Translations under genes and position numbers: made by a program
Notes under the pieces: model-generated
The model's database searches: none
Told to the model about the DNA's origin: nothing
What the model saw: only the letters and a program-made list of their open reading frames with translations
Part shown: positions 7,639-15,207 of the stretch, piece by piece
How positions within the stretch are numbered: the first letter of the stretch is position 1
Layout: every line of letters starts with the position of its first letter
Source: a bacterium
GTDB taxonomy: Bacteria > Actinomycetota > Acidimicrobiia > UBA5794 > ZC4RG35
Direction of reading: 5' to 3'
Assembly (NCBI GenBank): GCA_028819835.1
Contig: JAPPKR010000218.1
Location: forward strand, 1-15,359
DNA: 15,359 nucleotides

Positions 7639-7680
7639 TCAATCCTCCTGGTCGGCGATGGGTACCAACCGCGGAGAATA

Positions 7681-8475
7681 TCAGTCGACCATCAGGATGC
7701 CGCCGTTGACGTGGATGGTCTGGCCGGTGACGTAGGCCCCGGCGTCCGAGGCCAGGAAGATCACCGGCCCCACCAGGTCTTCTGCCACCTGCATGCGCCC
7801 GATCGGGATGTACTTCTCATACGAGAACAGGTACTCGCGATGGTGTGCGTGCATGGGCGTGTCCACCGCTCCGGGGGCGATGGCGTTCACCCGGACCCCG
7901 TAGGGCGCCACGTCCTGGGCGGCCGCCCGGCTGAGAGCCTGAAGTGCGGCCTTGGCCGAGCAGTAGTCGACCCCGCCTCCGTCCTGGTTGAAGATCGAGG
8001 CCCGTGACGACCAGGAACTGCCGATGTTGATCACGCTTCCCCGGCCCGCCCGGCTCATCTCCTGGAGGACCGCCCGCATGATCCGCATGGGAGCGCGCAG
8101 GTTTATCCCGTACATGCGGTCCCACCCCTCGTCGGTGACGTCCAGCATGTCCGAATACCCCATGATCCCGGCGTTGTTGACCAGCACGTCGATCCGGCCG
8201 CTCAGGCCCAAAGCAGCCTGAACGATCCGCTCGGGCGTGTCCTCGGCGGTCACGTCTGCATGGACGGTCGATACCTTGCGGCCCACCTGGCCGATCTCCT
8301 CGGCGGCGTTCTCCAGGGTTTCGGCGTTCATATCCACCAGCACCAGGTCGCTCCCGGCATGCGCCAAGCCCTTCGAGAGAGCCAAGCCGATCCCCTGCCC
8401 GGCTCCGGTCACCACGCTGCAGTAGCCCCTCAGGTCGAACAGGTTCATCGAGATGTCGGGAAAGTCCAGAGGCAA
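7681..8475 (-). CDS. SDR-family NAD-dependent dehydrogenase/reductase
   Basis: Classical short-chain dehydrogenase acting on a secondary alcohol or ketone. Seen (264 residues from TTG): cofactor loop TGAGQGIG (23-30), D49 at the end of the second strand, which favours NAD over NADP, NNAG (100-103), N125, the Ser of GSSWSS (about 153-154), and YCSAK with catalytic Y171 and K175. The PGAVDTP loop is at 201-207 and the C-terminus YVTGQTIHVNGG is standard. Start: TTG at 8475 has TAGGA 5 nt upstream and a promoter giving a leader of about 23 nt. The ATG at 8448 (MNLFDLRG) is the usual SDR N-terminus but has no clear ribosome-binding site, so the start is uncertain by 9 codons. It heads the four-gene operon. 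Substrate unknown. Confidence 0.88.
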   Translation of the reverse strand: MPLDFPDISMNLFDLRGYCSVVTGAGQGIGLALSKGLAHAGSDLVLVDMNAETLENAAEEIGQVGRKVSTVHADVTAEDTPERIVQAALGLSGRIDVLVNNAGIMGYSDMLDVTDEGWDRMYGINLRAPMRIMRAVLQEMSRAGRGSVINIGSSWSSRASIFNQDGGGVDYCSAKAALQALSRAAAQDVAPYGVRVNAIAPGAVDTPMHAHHREYLFSYEKYIPIGRMQVAEDLVGPVIFLASDAGAYVTGQTIHVNGGILMVD

Positions 8476-8504
8476 GGCATTCCTACGGTCGGCTCGGCTA
8501 GGAG

Positions 8505-8534
8505 ATCATAGTGAAAGCCGTTCCCGGTTTTCAT
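8505..8534 (-). promoter_or_regulatory. Promoter of the SDR-led four-gene operon
   Basis: On the minus strand TATGAT (8510-8505, 5 of 6 to consensus) is preceded by ATGAAA (8534-8529, 4 of 6) with an 18-nt spacer. Transcription would start near 8498, about 23 nt before the TTG start of the SDR gene. It lies in the 174-bp gap between the lipoprotein and the SDR genes. The rest of that gap shows only a weak GCCTC/GAGGC hairpin after the lipoprotein stop. Confidence 0.5.
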
Positions 8535-8649
8535 TGGTCGGCGGCTGCCACACCGGCAACAATCCAGGTGGGAGGATCCAGGCAATACCAGACGACATTC
8601 CGTAACGAGTTATTCGTTTTGCCTCCGGAACGAGCGGCGAGGCTTTGGT

Positions 8650-9204
8650 CTACTGGGGTTTTGCGAAGGTGAGGAGCCAGGTTCCGTCGAACTCCTCGTA
8701 GATGAACACCATGTTCACCAGCCCTCCCGGGAAGCGGGCGGTGTGCTTGGTCTCCCACTTGCCGGGGGCTATCTCGGTGGGCGGGGAGGTCTCTTCCGCG
8801 GTGAAGGTCAAGTTCTGGTTCTTGAAGGGCTGCATGTTTGTCCGGATGCTTTCCCTTTCCTCCTCCCAGTAGCTGTCCGAGTAGAAGATCTCGAGTGCGT
8901 CGGGGTCGTGGGTGTTGTAGACATCCCACAGGTGCATGGTCTTCTCGCGGAGGTGTACCACCATGTCCAACGGCTCGTCGGAAGAGGAGGCAGCCTCATC
9001 GGCACCGTCTTCGGCGGGGGCGGTTTCCACCTGGGGCGACTCGGTGGTGGTGGGCGCGGCAGTTGTGGTGGGCGCCGACGTCGTAGTGGGCGCGGTCGTT
9101 TCAGGGACCTCGGCGCCGGTGGGCTCCTCGGATGCCCCGCCGCAGCCGGCCACGGCGACAGACAGCGCCAGGATGGCGGCCAGGGTCGTTCTATTCCTGA
9201 GCAT
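8650..9204 (-). CDS. Secreted lipoprotein with Thr/Pro linker and NTF2/SnoaL-like domain
   Basis: Predicted surface lipoprotein of 184 residues. Seen: a positive N-terminus (MLRNR), a hydrophobic segment (7-19) and a lipobox VAGC with the lipidated Cys at C21. A low-complexity Thr/Pro/Ala linker (about 35-75) would carry the domain through the wall. The C-terminal domain (about 80-184) is an acidic alpha/beta fold starting HLREKTMHLWDVYNTHD and ending in FDGTWLLTFAKP. It looks like an NTF2/SnoaL-type cone domain, an impression from pattern only. The ATG at 9204 is chosen because it opens a normal signal peptide; AGGAGG lies 12 nt upstream, a little far. An in-frame ATG at 9243 would add 13 Arg-rich residues. 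No function can be assigned; it may bind a ligand outside the cell. Confidence 0.75.
   Translation of the reverse strand: MLRNRTTLAAILALSVAVAGCGGASEEPTGAEVPETTAPTTTSAPTTTAAPTTTESPQVETAPAEDGADEAASSSDEPLDMVVHLREKTMHLWDVYNTHDPDALEIFYSDSYWEEERESIRTNMQPFKNQNLTFTAEETSPPTEIAPGKWETKHTARFPGGLVNMVFIYEEFDGTWLLTFAKPQ
9043..9099 (-). repeat. Short tandem repeat coding the Thr/Pro linker of the lipoprotein
   Basis: About three imperfect 18-nt units encode TTTSAP, TTTAAP and TTT-type hexapeptides (residues 36-54 of the lipoprotein). Codons vary between units, so the repeat looks selected at protein level rather than a recent slippage product. Confidence 0.6.
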
Positions 9205-9335
9205 GCGGCGCGATCGCCTCCTGTTCGGCTCCGGGTGGCACATCTTGACCGAAGGGTACCCAAGGCCGTGTTGGACGACGGCATTTCAGCTGCAACGCCC
9301 ACCGCCGTAGGGTGCCGGCGGCAGTGCCTACCGGC

Positions 9336-10853
9336 TTACGCCGATGAGGTATCGCCCAACCAGTCCAAAGACCGGGTCACTGCCTTCCGCCAGCGGGCGT
9401 ACCGGGCCTCCCGGGCATCTTCCGGCACCTCCGGCGACCAGCGCCGGTCTTCCTGCCAGTTGCGGCGCAGGTCGTCGAGGCTGTCCCAAAACCCCTCTGC
9501 AAGCCCGGCGCCGTAGGCGGCGCCCAGCGCGGTGGTCTCGCTCACCCGCGGGCACACCACCTCGACGTCAAGGATGTCCGACTGGAACTGCATCAGCAGA
9601 TTGTTGGCGACCATCCCCCCGTCTACCCGCAACTCGGTGAGGGCCACCCCGGAGTCGGCCCGCATGGCGTCCAGGACCTCCCGGGTCTGGTAGGCGGTGG
9701 CCTCCAAGGCGGCCCGGGCGATGTGACCCCTGTTGGAGAACCGGGTCAGGCCGGTGATGACGCCTCGGGCGTCCGTCCTCCAGTGTGGAGCGAACAGCCC
9801 CGAGAAGGCCGGAACGAAATAGACGTCTCCGCTGTCCGGCACAGAGGCGGCCAACGCCTCTACCTCGGGTGCGGCGGAGATCATCCCCAGGTTGTCGCGG
9901 AGCCACTGAATTAGGGAGCCGGTGACCGCCACCGACCCCTCCAGCGCAAAGATCGGATCGGATCGGGCGACCTGGTAGCCGACCGTGGTGAGCAGGCCGT
10001 GGGTTGATGGCACCCTCCGGGTTCCGGTGTTCATGAGCAGGAAACAACCCGTGCCGTAAGTGTTCTTGGCCTCTCCCGGCCGGAAACACGTCTGGCCGAA
10101 CAGGGCGGCCTGCTGGTCTCCGAGGATGGCCGAGATCGGCACTCCCTCGAGGAAGCCGGTCCCTGTCCCCACGCGACCGATGGAGGGGAAGATCTCGGCC
10201 ATCACCGAGCGGGGAATTCCCATCGCTCCGAGCAGTTCATCACTCCAGTCGAGGGTTTCGAGATCCATCAGCAGAGTCCGCGAAGCGTTGGTGACATCGG
10301 TTACGTGCCTGCCTCCCGCCACTCCGCCGGTGAGGTTCCAGACCAGCCAGGAGTCGACGGTGCCCACCACGGCTCGGCCCGAGGCCGCCTTCTCCGCCAC
10401 ACCGTCGGCGTTCTCCAGCAACCAGGCTGCTTTGGGTCCGCTGAAGTAGGTGGCCAGTGGGAGGCCGGTCCGGTCCCGGAAGCGGTCGATCCCGCCTTCC
10501 CGGGCCAGTCTCTCACAGATCCGGTCGGTCCTGGTGTCCTGCCACACGATGGCGTTGGCCAGCGGCCTGCCGGTGGCTCGGTCCCAGACGACGGTGGTCT
10601 CCCGCTGGTTGGCGATTCCGACGGCCGCGAGATCCCCGGCCTCCATGCCCGCCGAAGAGAGCGCTTCTGCGACAACCGCTTCCGTGGTCTGGAGAATCTC
10701 CGAGGGATCGTGCTCCACCCACCCCGGTTGGGGGAGGACCTGGCTGAATTCCCGCTGCGCAGAGGCGATCACGGCTCCTGAGTGATCGAAGATCATGAAC
10801 CTGGTGCTGGTGGTTCCCTGGTCGATGGCTCCGACCGCTCGTCGCTTGCTCAT
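9336..10853 (-). CDS. glpK: Glycerol kinase
   Basis: Phosphorylates glycerol with ATP to sn-glycerol 3-phosphate in the cytoplasm. Seen: 505 residues, the normal length. The FGGY kinase hallmarks are DQGTTSTR (11-18), [18 protein letters not shown] (33-50), [10 protein letters not shown] (82-91), IVWQDTRT (102-109), the catalytic Asp D246 in [12 protein letters not shown] (243-254), [15 protein letters not shown] (263-277) and the FGGY signature region around [13 protein letters not shown] (346-358) and DGGMVANN (411-418). GLFAPHW differs from the enterobacterial GLGAPYW but resembles actinobacterial GlpK as I recall it. No glycerol facilitator or glycerol-3-phosphate dehydrogenase lies beside it. 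The start at 10853 lacks a properly spaced ribosome-binding site and may be leaderless. Confidence 0.97.
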   Translation of the reverse strand: MSKRRAVGAIDQGTTSTRFMIFDHSGAVIASAQREFSQVLPQPGWVEHDPSEILQTTEAVVAEALSSAGMEAGDLAAVGIANQRETTVVWDRATGRPLANAIVWQDTRTDRICERLAREGGIDRFRDRTGLPLATYFSGPKAAWLLENADGVAEKAASGRAVVGTVDSWLVWNLTGGVAGGRHVTDVTNASRTLLMDLETLDWSDELLGAMGIPRSVMAEIFPSIGRVGTGTGFLEGVPISAILGDQQAALFGQTCFRPGEAKNTYGTGCFLLMNTGTRRVPSTHGLLTTVGYQVARSDPIFALEGSVAVTGSLIQWLRDNLGMISAAPEVEALAASVPDSGDVYFVPAFSGLFAPHWRTDARGVITGLTRFSNRGHIARAALEATAYQTREVLDAMRADSGVALTELRVDGGMVANNLLMQFQSDILDVEVVCPRVSETTALGAAYGAGLAEGFWDSLDDLRRNWQEDRRWSPEVPEDAREARYARWRKAVTRSLDWLGDTSSA

Positions 10854-10916
10854 CCCGCCAAGACACTAGCTTCTATCATCGGGGAGATCGCTCCACCCCA
10901 GGAAGGAGTTCCGGTC
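10854..10916. promoter_or_regulatory. Divergent promoter region between glpK and the sterol reductase gene
   Basis: For the plus-strand sterol reductase, TATCAT at 10874-10879 (5 of 6) would start transcription near 10886, and GGAAGGAG at 10901-10908 lies 8 nt before the ATG at 10917. For glpK, TAGTGT (minus strand, 10868-10863) is a TANNNT match 9 nt before the start codon. No -35 is convincing for either. Confidence 0.35.
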
Positions 10917-12056
10917 ATGATTGAATGGCTCGGCATCGACCACCTTTTCGAACTCTCCGGCTCAGAAGCGATCGCGGGGTTCCTCACCCCGCTGGTGGTC
11001 TTCGCGGTGTTCTTCCTGTTACAACTGTTACTGCCGGCCCGAAAAGTGCCCGGCTACGTCACCGACCCGGCGACCGGCGAACCGCGCCGCTACCGCTTGA
11101 ACGGTCTCTTGGTCTATGTGGTCGTGCTGATCGTGTGGGCCTTCGAACTCACCGGGATGGAGCGCGCCTGGTTCTACCGGTCCTCGGTCTACGCCGTGGC
11201 CGGCGGGACCGTCCTGGCCGTCATCTTCACGCTGGTGGCGGTGTTCAGCCAGCCGAAGGGCGAGAATGAGAACACTTGGTTGGCGCTCTGGGAGGGCCGG
11301 GCCCTGGAATTGTCGTTCCTCGGGGAGCGCTTCGACGTCAAGATGTACCTGTACGTGGTCGGCGGGACGATGTTCGCCGTCAACGCTTTGTCGGGAGCGG
11401 CCTACCACTACGAGCTATTCGGTGATGACTCCAATCCGGGCGTCTTCCTGTATGCGGCGTTCTTCACCTTCTACATCCTGGACTATTCGATCTTCGAGCG
11501 AGTCCAGCTCTACACCTACGACCTCATCCACGAGAGGCTCGGCTTCAAGTTGATTTGGGGTGGTCTCATCGTCTACGGGTGGCTCTACATCCTTCCCTTG
11601 TGGGGGATGGCCGTCCACCCGGATCCCGGGTTTTCGGGGCCGTTGAGGTATGTCTGGCTGATCGGGACGCCGGTGCTGTTCCTGGTCGGATGGGCGATCG
11701 GTCGGGGCGCCAATCTGCAGAAGTACACGTTCAAGCGGTGGCCCGACCGCAAGTTCCTCGGACTCATCGAGCCGGTGCACATCGAGGCGGGCGACCGCAA
11801 GATACTGTGCAGCGGCTTCTGGGGCGTCGCCCGGCATTTCAATTACCTGGGCGAGGGGTTCCTGGCCCTCTCGATCTCCCTGGTGTTCGGCTACGTCGGC
11901 AATCTCTGGTCCTGGACCTACTTCATCTTCATAGTCTCGTTCTTCACGACGCGTCAGCTCTACGATGAACGGTTCTGCGCCGAGAAGTACGGCCCCGAGA
12001 AGTGGGCCGAGTACCAAGAACGGGTCAAGTACCGGATCTTTCCCGGCATCTACTAG
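10917..12056 (+). CDS. ERG4/ERG24-family sterol reductase, integral membrane (DHCR7-like C-terminus)
   Basis: Predicted NADPH-dependent reductase of a sterol double bond (delta-7, delta-14 or delta-24 types exist in the family), in the membrane. Seen: 379 residues with about 8-9 hydrophobic segments (roughly 21-39, 62-80, 92-110, 141-160, 175-192, 211-232, 243-263 and 314-345). The second family signature is complete: LCSGFWGVARHFNYLGE at 297-313. The C-terminus has the usual YDERFCAEKYG (349-359) and ends YRIFPGIY. The middle matches the family in LDYSIFERVQLYTYDLIHERLGFKLIWG (188-215) and HP (234-235). FWGVARHFNY is, from memory, identical to vertebrate DHCR7. The first family signature, ending NPR, is not recognisable: the aligned segment reads EGRALELS (126-133). 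The start is set by GGAAGGAG 8 nt upstream. Family certain; bond specificity and activity unknown. No sterol-synthesis genes are nearby. Confidence 0.9.
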   Translation: MIEWLGIDHLFELSGSEAIAGFLTPLVVFAVFFLLQLLLPARKVPGYVTDPATGEPRRYRLNGLLVYVVVLIVWAFELTGMERAWFYRSSVYAVAGGTVLAVIFTLVAVFSQPKGENENTWLALWEGRALELSFLGERFDVKMYLYVVGGTMFAVNALSGAAYHYELFGDDSNPGVFLYAAFFTFYILDYSIFERVQLYTYDLIHERLGFKLIWGGLIVYGWLYILPLWGMAVHPDPGFSGPLRYVWLIGTPVLFLVGWAIGRGANLQKYTFKRWPDRKFLGLIEPVHIEAGDRKILCSGFWGVARHFNYLGEGFLALSISLVFGYVGNLWSWTYFIFIVSFFTTRQLYDERFCAEKYGPEKWAEYQERVKYRIFPGIY

Positions 12057-12061
12057 CGGGA

Positions 12062-12081
12062 CTCCCCACGGGGCAGGGGAG
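12062..12081 (+). terminator. Weak GC hairpin after the sterol reductase gene
   Basis: CTCCCC (12062-12067) pairs with GGGGAG (12076-12081) around an 8-nt loop, starting 6 nt after the stop codon. No T-run follows, so termination is only possible, not shown. Confidence 0.3.
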
Positions 12082-12152
12082 GGGGCCTCCACCATGCCGG
12101 GGGCGGGTCCGGGTTGGTACCCTCGGAAGGAAAGCCTGGTAGAAGAGTTGCT

Positions 12153-12191
12153 CCGGCGCCTGGCCGAACCTGCAGGGTGGACAGGCGCCGG
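12153..12191. repeat. Perfect 10-bp inverted repeat in the spacer before the second dehydrogenase
   Basis: CCGGCGCCTG at 12153-12162 is repeated inverted as CAGGCGCCGG at 12182-12191, with a 19-nt spacer that itself holds the 8-bp palindrome CCTGCAGG (12169-12176). It ends 27 bp before the GTG start. It could be an operator with paired sites, an RNA hairpin in the leader, or a terminator without a T-run. Confidence 0.6.
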
Positions 12192-12218
12192 TGGTGATGG
12201 GAGAGAAAGGAGAGCGAG

Positions 12219-13118
12219 GTGAGTGAAAGGCTTGGATTCATCGGGTTGGGGATCATGGGCGGAGGGATGGCCGCCAATCTGGTGAGAGCCGGGTTCGACG
12301 TGACGGTGTGGAACCGCACCGCCTCCAAGATGGCGCCGGTGGTCGACCTCGGCGCATCCGCGGCGGGTTCGCCCCGGGAGGTGGCGGAACAGTCCACCGT
12401 CGTGTTGATCTGCGTCGCCGACACCCCGGACGTGGTGGCGGTCACCGAAGGACCGGAGGGGATACTGGCGGGGTTGTCGCCGGGTTCGCTGGTTGTCGAC
12501 CACTCCACGATCAGCCCGTCGGAGACCCGGCGTCTGGCAGGTCTGGCTTCCGAGGCGGGAGGCTCCTGGTTAGACGGTCCGGTGAGCGGCGGAAGCGAAG
12601 GAGCAGAGCTTGGGACCCTGTCGATCATGGTGGGCGGCGAGGCCTCCGACCTGGAGAGGGTGCGCCCCTATCTGGATGCGATGGGAAAGACCATCACCCA
12701 TGTCGGTCCGGTGGGGTCGGGACAGATGGTGAAGCTGGTGAACCAGGTGCTGGTGGTGGTGAACATGCAAGCGGCGTGTGAGGCGTTGCTGCTGGCCGAC
12801 GCGGGCGGGCTGGACCTGGAGACAGCCCTGTCGGCTCTGACCGGTGGTGCGGCCAACTCGTGGATGCTGGCCAACCGGGGACCGCAGATGATCGTTCGGG
12901 ACTGGCGCCCGGGATTCACCATCGACCTACAGCAGAAGGACATCCGTCTGGTCCTGGAGGCGGGGGACGAGTTGGGCGTTCCCCTGCCTACCACTGGTCT
13001 GGTGTTCCAGCTCTACCGGTCGCTACAGCACCGGGGTCTGGGATCGGAAGGCCAGCACGCCCTGGTCAAGGCCTTGGAGCACATGATGGGCGCCGAAGTG
13101 GGCAGGGCTCCCGAGTAG
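12219..13118 (+). CDS. NAD(P)-dependent beta-hydroxyacid dehydrogenase (3-hydroxyisobutyrate / tartronate semialdehyde reductase type)
   Basis: Interconverts a 3-hydroxyacid and its semialdehyde. Seen: 299 residues, full length. The Rossmann motif GLGIMG is at 9-14. After the second strand comes N32-R33 (VWNRT), which suggests NADP preference. The substrate loop is DGPVSGGSEGAELGTL (119-134), the catalytic Lys is K172 with N176 in VKLVNQ, and K240-D241 is conserved. The SGGSEGA loop is the ordinary family form and contrasts with the GRTS loop of the paralogue at the left edge. Sequence does not separate hydroxyisobutyrate, tartronate semialdehyde and related substrates. GTG start at 12219 with GGAG 6 nt upstream. 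Same strand as the sterol reductase but 162 bp behind it, so co-transcription is uncertain. Confidence 0.9.
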   Translation: MSERLGFIGLGIMGGGMAANLVRAGFDVTVWNRTASKMAPVVDLGASAAGSPREVAEQSTVVLICVADTPDVVAVTEGPEGILAGLSPGSLVVDHSTISPSETRRLAGLASEAGGSWLDGPVSGGSEGAELGTLSIMVGGEASDLERVRPYLDAMGKTITHVGPVGSGQMVKLVNQVLVVVNMQAACEALLLADAGGLDLETALSALTGGAANSWMLANRGPQMIVRDWRPGFTIDLQQKDIRLVLEAGDELGVPLPTTGLVFQLYRSLQHRGLGSEGQHALVKALEHMMGAEVGRAPE

Positions 13119-13121
13119 GTT

Positions 13122-13152
13122 CCCCGCCACGGGGCCCCGGCCCGGAGGCCGG
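13122..13152. terminator. Two adjacent GC-rich hairpins between convergent genes
   Basis: CCCCG-CCA-CGGGG (13122-13134) and CCGGCC-CGGA-GGCCGG (13137-13152) stand side by side in the 50-bp gap between the dehydrogenase stop and the end of the regulator gene. Both are symmetric, so they could stop transcription from either side. Neither is followed by a T-run. Confidence 0.5.
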
Positions 13153-13168
13153 TATCGCAGGCGACCGT

Positions 13169-13837
13169 CTAGGAGGCCAGTTGCCCGTTTTCCGCCGGGT
13201 CGATCATGCTGAGGAGATCTTGGAAGGTCACCTCAAGTGCCCCCCGGATGGTCTCCGCAGCCAGACTGCCGTCGCGCCCCAGGCAGGCGCCGTAAAAGGC
13301 CTTCGCCACGACTGCCGACCTTTGGCGTCGGGAAGCAACCATCAGTGTCCGATGGGTGTAACGGCGGGAGCGATCGTAAAGGTCCGCCGCCTTTTGCAGC
13401 AGGCCGGGACGATCGGCGGCCTCATAACAGACCGACCTCATCTCCCATGCGATGTCCATCAGGCATGCGGTGTTGCTTCGCTCGGCGGCCGCTTGGAACC
13501 TCTGGAGACTCTCCTCCATCACACTCAGGTCATGGCTAGACAATCGGGGCGCGCCCAGTTGGGCCAGCCAAGATTCAAACCCCATCCTGGCCAGGTACAA
13601 CTGTTCGATCTCATCGAGTGACAACGGGGATACGTAGTTGGCCGAGTTGGGACGGGCGTCGATCAACCCCTCGTGCGCCAGTTCCCGCAAGGCGGCGCGT
13701 ACCGGTGTGACGCTGACGCCGAACTGCTCGGCAAGATCCCTGTAGCGCACCCGGATGCCCGGTTCAAGCTCTCCGGCCACTATGAGGTCCCGAAGTTCCT
13801 TGGTAATCCGCTGTTCTATCGTCCAGTTGTGTTGCAA
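13169..13837 (-). CDS. GntR-family transcriptional regulator with FCD-like effector domain
   Basis: DNA-binding regulator, probably of the adjoining amidase/aminotransferase unit. Seen (222 residues from TTG): a winged helix-turn-helix (about 8-70) with IVAGELEPGIRVRYRDLAEQFGVSVTPVRAALREL (19-53) and EGLIDARPNSANYVSP (56-71). An all-helical C-terminal domain follows (about 73-210). In FCD domains an Asp and three His usually bind a metal. Here D128 is kept, but the His positions seem to be E132, Q/R near 172 and A200, so metal binding is doubtful. The start is set by elimination: TTG at 13837 has GGGG 8 nt upstream and begins just before the first HTH helix. An upstream in-frame ATG would overlap the aminotransferase gene by 89 bp and adds an unrelated-looking N-terminus. 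31 bp behind the aminotransferase gene. Confidence 0.85.
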   Translation of the reverse strand: MQHNWTIEQRITKELRDLIVAGELEPGIRVRYRDLAEQFGVSVTPVRAALRELAHEGLIDARPNSANYVSPLSLDEIEQLYLARMGFESWLAQLGAPRLSSHDLSVMEESLQRFQAAAERSNTACLMDIAWEMRSVCYEAADRPGLLQKAADLYDRSRRYTHRTLMVASRRQRSAVVAKAFYGACLGRDGSLAAETIRGALEVTFQDLLSMIDPAENGQLAS

Positions 13838-13868
13838 CCTCGTCGCCCCTTTCGTCGAGTGTGGTTTA

Positions 13869-15203
13869 TCAGCCTTGAGATAGCATATCGGACATCTCGT
13901 CCAACACGGAAACCACCGATTCGGCGACGAATTCGAGGTCTTCTGAGGTCGACACATACGGAGGGGCCACGTGCAGGATGCCCTCCGACATCCGAGCCGC
14001 GGCGCAGCCGAGTCTCAACAACCGCCGGCTGAGTTCCTTGGCCACCTCGTACTTGCCCTTTATCCCGGTTGCGTAGGACTCGCCGGTCACCGGGTTGACA
14101 AGTTCGATCCCGATCCACAGTCCGAACCGCCGCATATCTCCCACGATCGGAAGCTCCCTGACTCCGCTCAGCATTCCGTGCAGGTCCGCTCCCAGGCTCT
14201 CGGCGACCAGGTCCATGCGCCCTTCCATGTAGATCTCCATCGCCTTGACGGCCGCCGCGGCGCTGGCGCCGTGACCCCCGTAGCTCTGGACCGAGGGGGA
14301 GCCCGTGTCACGGCCGAACGCCGAGAAGATGTGCTCTCGGACGATCATGGCGGCCACCGGAGCGTATCCGCCGCTCAAGGCCTTGGCCACCACCATCACA
14401 TCCGGCACCACGTTCCAGTGTTCGATCGCCCACATCCGCCCGCTCCGACAGCACCCCACCAGCGTCTCGTCGGCGATCAGCAAGACGCCGTAGGAGTCAC
14501 AGATCTCTCTCACCCGGGGCCAGTAGGTCCTATCCGGGATCCGGAACTGGGTGATCGCCACCGGCTCTCCGATAACCGCCGCCACCGTCTCGGGTCCCTC
14601 CAGTTCGATCACCTCCCGGATCTGTTCGGCGTATTGAAGGTCGGAGGTCCCGGTCGGCGGCATGACGTGGACCCCTCCCGGCATCAACGGGTAGTACATG
14701 GAGTCGCGGTGTCGACGACCCGACATGGCCAGGCCTCCCGCTCCGGCCCCGTGATACGACCCATAGCGGGATATGACCTTGTAGCGATGGTGATCGCCCC
14801 GCATGCGGTGATACTGGCGGGCCAGTTTGATGGCGGTCTCGGTGGCCTCCGAGCCAGAACTGGTGAGAAACGAGTGTTGAAGGTCGCCCGGCGCCGACGC
14901 CGCCAGCCGCTCGGCCAGTTCCACCGCTCCCCGGGTGGTGAAGAAGATCGGCCCGGCGGTGGCGACGTTGCGGGCCTGTTCGGCCATTGCCGCGGTGATG
15001 TCGGATCGACCATGCCCGAGAGGTGTCTGCCACATCGACGAGCAGAGGTCGAAGTAGCGATCACCCCGGGTGTCCCAGAGCCACGCTCCCTCACCCCGGT
15101 CGAACACCCTCAGCATGTCCTGGTCCACCAGTTCGGAACGCGGACTCTCGTGAATCCACAGATAGTCGAGGGCCCGCCTCTCCAAGGGCCCCCGGACGGT
15201 CAT
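13869..15203 (-). CDS. Class III PLP-dependent aminotransferase
   Basis: Transfers an amino group, usually a terminal (omega) amine, to a keto acid such as pyruvate. Seen: 444 residues, normal length. PLP-binding features are TSSGSEATETAIKLAR (114-129), SYHG (149-152), the PLP-pyridine Asp D245 in IADETLVGCCRSG (243-255) and the Schiff-base Lys K274 in VVAKALSGGY (271-280). The segment after the Lys (APVAA) and GHGASAAAAVKAM (310-322) fit the class. DETLVGCC differs from the common DEVxxGxGRTG, so the specificity subgroup is not obvious. The ATG at 15203 follows the amidase stop by 4 nt (TGAGGACATG), indicating translational coupling. An in-frame extension to 15332 would run into the amidase gene and has no family similarity. 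Confidence 0.92.
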   Translation of the reverse strand: MTVRGPLERRALDYLWIHESPRSELVDQDMLRVFDRGEGAWLWDTRGDRYFDLCSSMWQTPLGHGRSDITAAMAEQARNVATAGPIFFTTRGAVELAERLAASAPGDLQHSFLTSSGSEATETAIKLARQYHRMRGDHHRYKVISRYGSYHGAGAGGLAMSGRRHRDSMYYPLMPGGVHVMPPTGTSDLQYAEQIREVIELEGPETVAAVIGEPVAITQFRIPDRTYWPRVREICDSYGVLLIADETLVGCCRSGRMWAIEHWNVVPDVMVVAKALSGGYAPVAAMIVREHIFSAFGRDTGSPSVQSYGGHGASAAAAVKAMEIYMEGRMDLVAESLGADLHGMLSGVRELPIVGDMRRFGLWIGIELVNPVTGESYATGIKGKYEVAKELSRRLLRLGCAAARMSEGILHVAPPYVSTSEDLEFVAESVVSVLDEMSDMLSQG

Positions 15204-15207
15204 GTCC

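Noticed and set aside
5545..8007. Long plus-strand open frames antisense to the central operon (320 and 461 codons)
   Set aside because: They have skewed His/Arg/Pro/Gly content with no recognisable motif and overlap minus-strand genes with complete family signatures. This is the usual artefact of GC-rich coding DNA.
9043..9099. CRISPR-like or microsatellite repeat
   Set aside because: The units are imperfect 18-mers inside a reading frame and encode a Thr/Pro linker. There are no spacers and no cas genes.
10782..10916. Upstream in-frame start for the sterol reductase
   Set aside because: It lies antisense within the glpK 5' end. A strong ribosome-binding site marks the ATG at 10917.
11415..12628. 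Minus-strand open frames overlapping the sterol reductase and second dehydrogenase
   Set aside because: Composition is charged and Pro/Arg-rich with no domain motifs, while the opposite strand encodes complete, well-supported proteins.
13838..13957. N-terminal extension of the GntR regulator to an upstream ATG
   Set aside because: It overlaps the aminotransferase gene by 89 bp and does not resemble a GntR N-terminus. TTG at 13837 has a Shine-Dalgarno-like GGGG 8 nt upstream.
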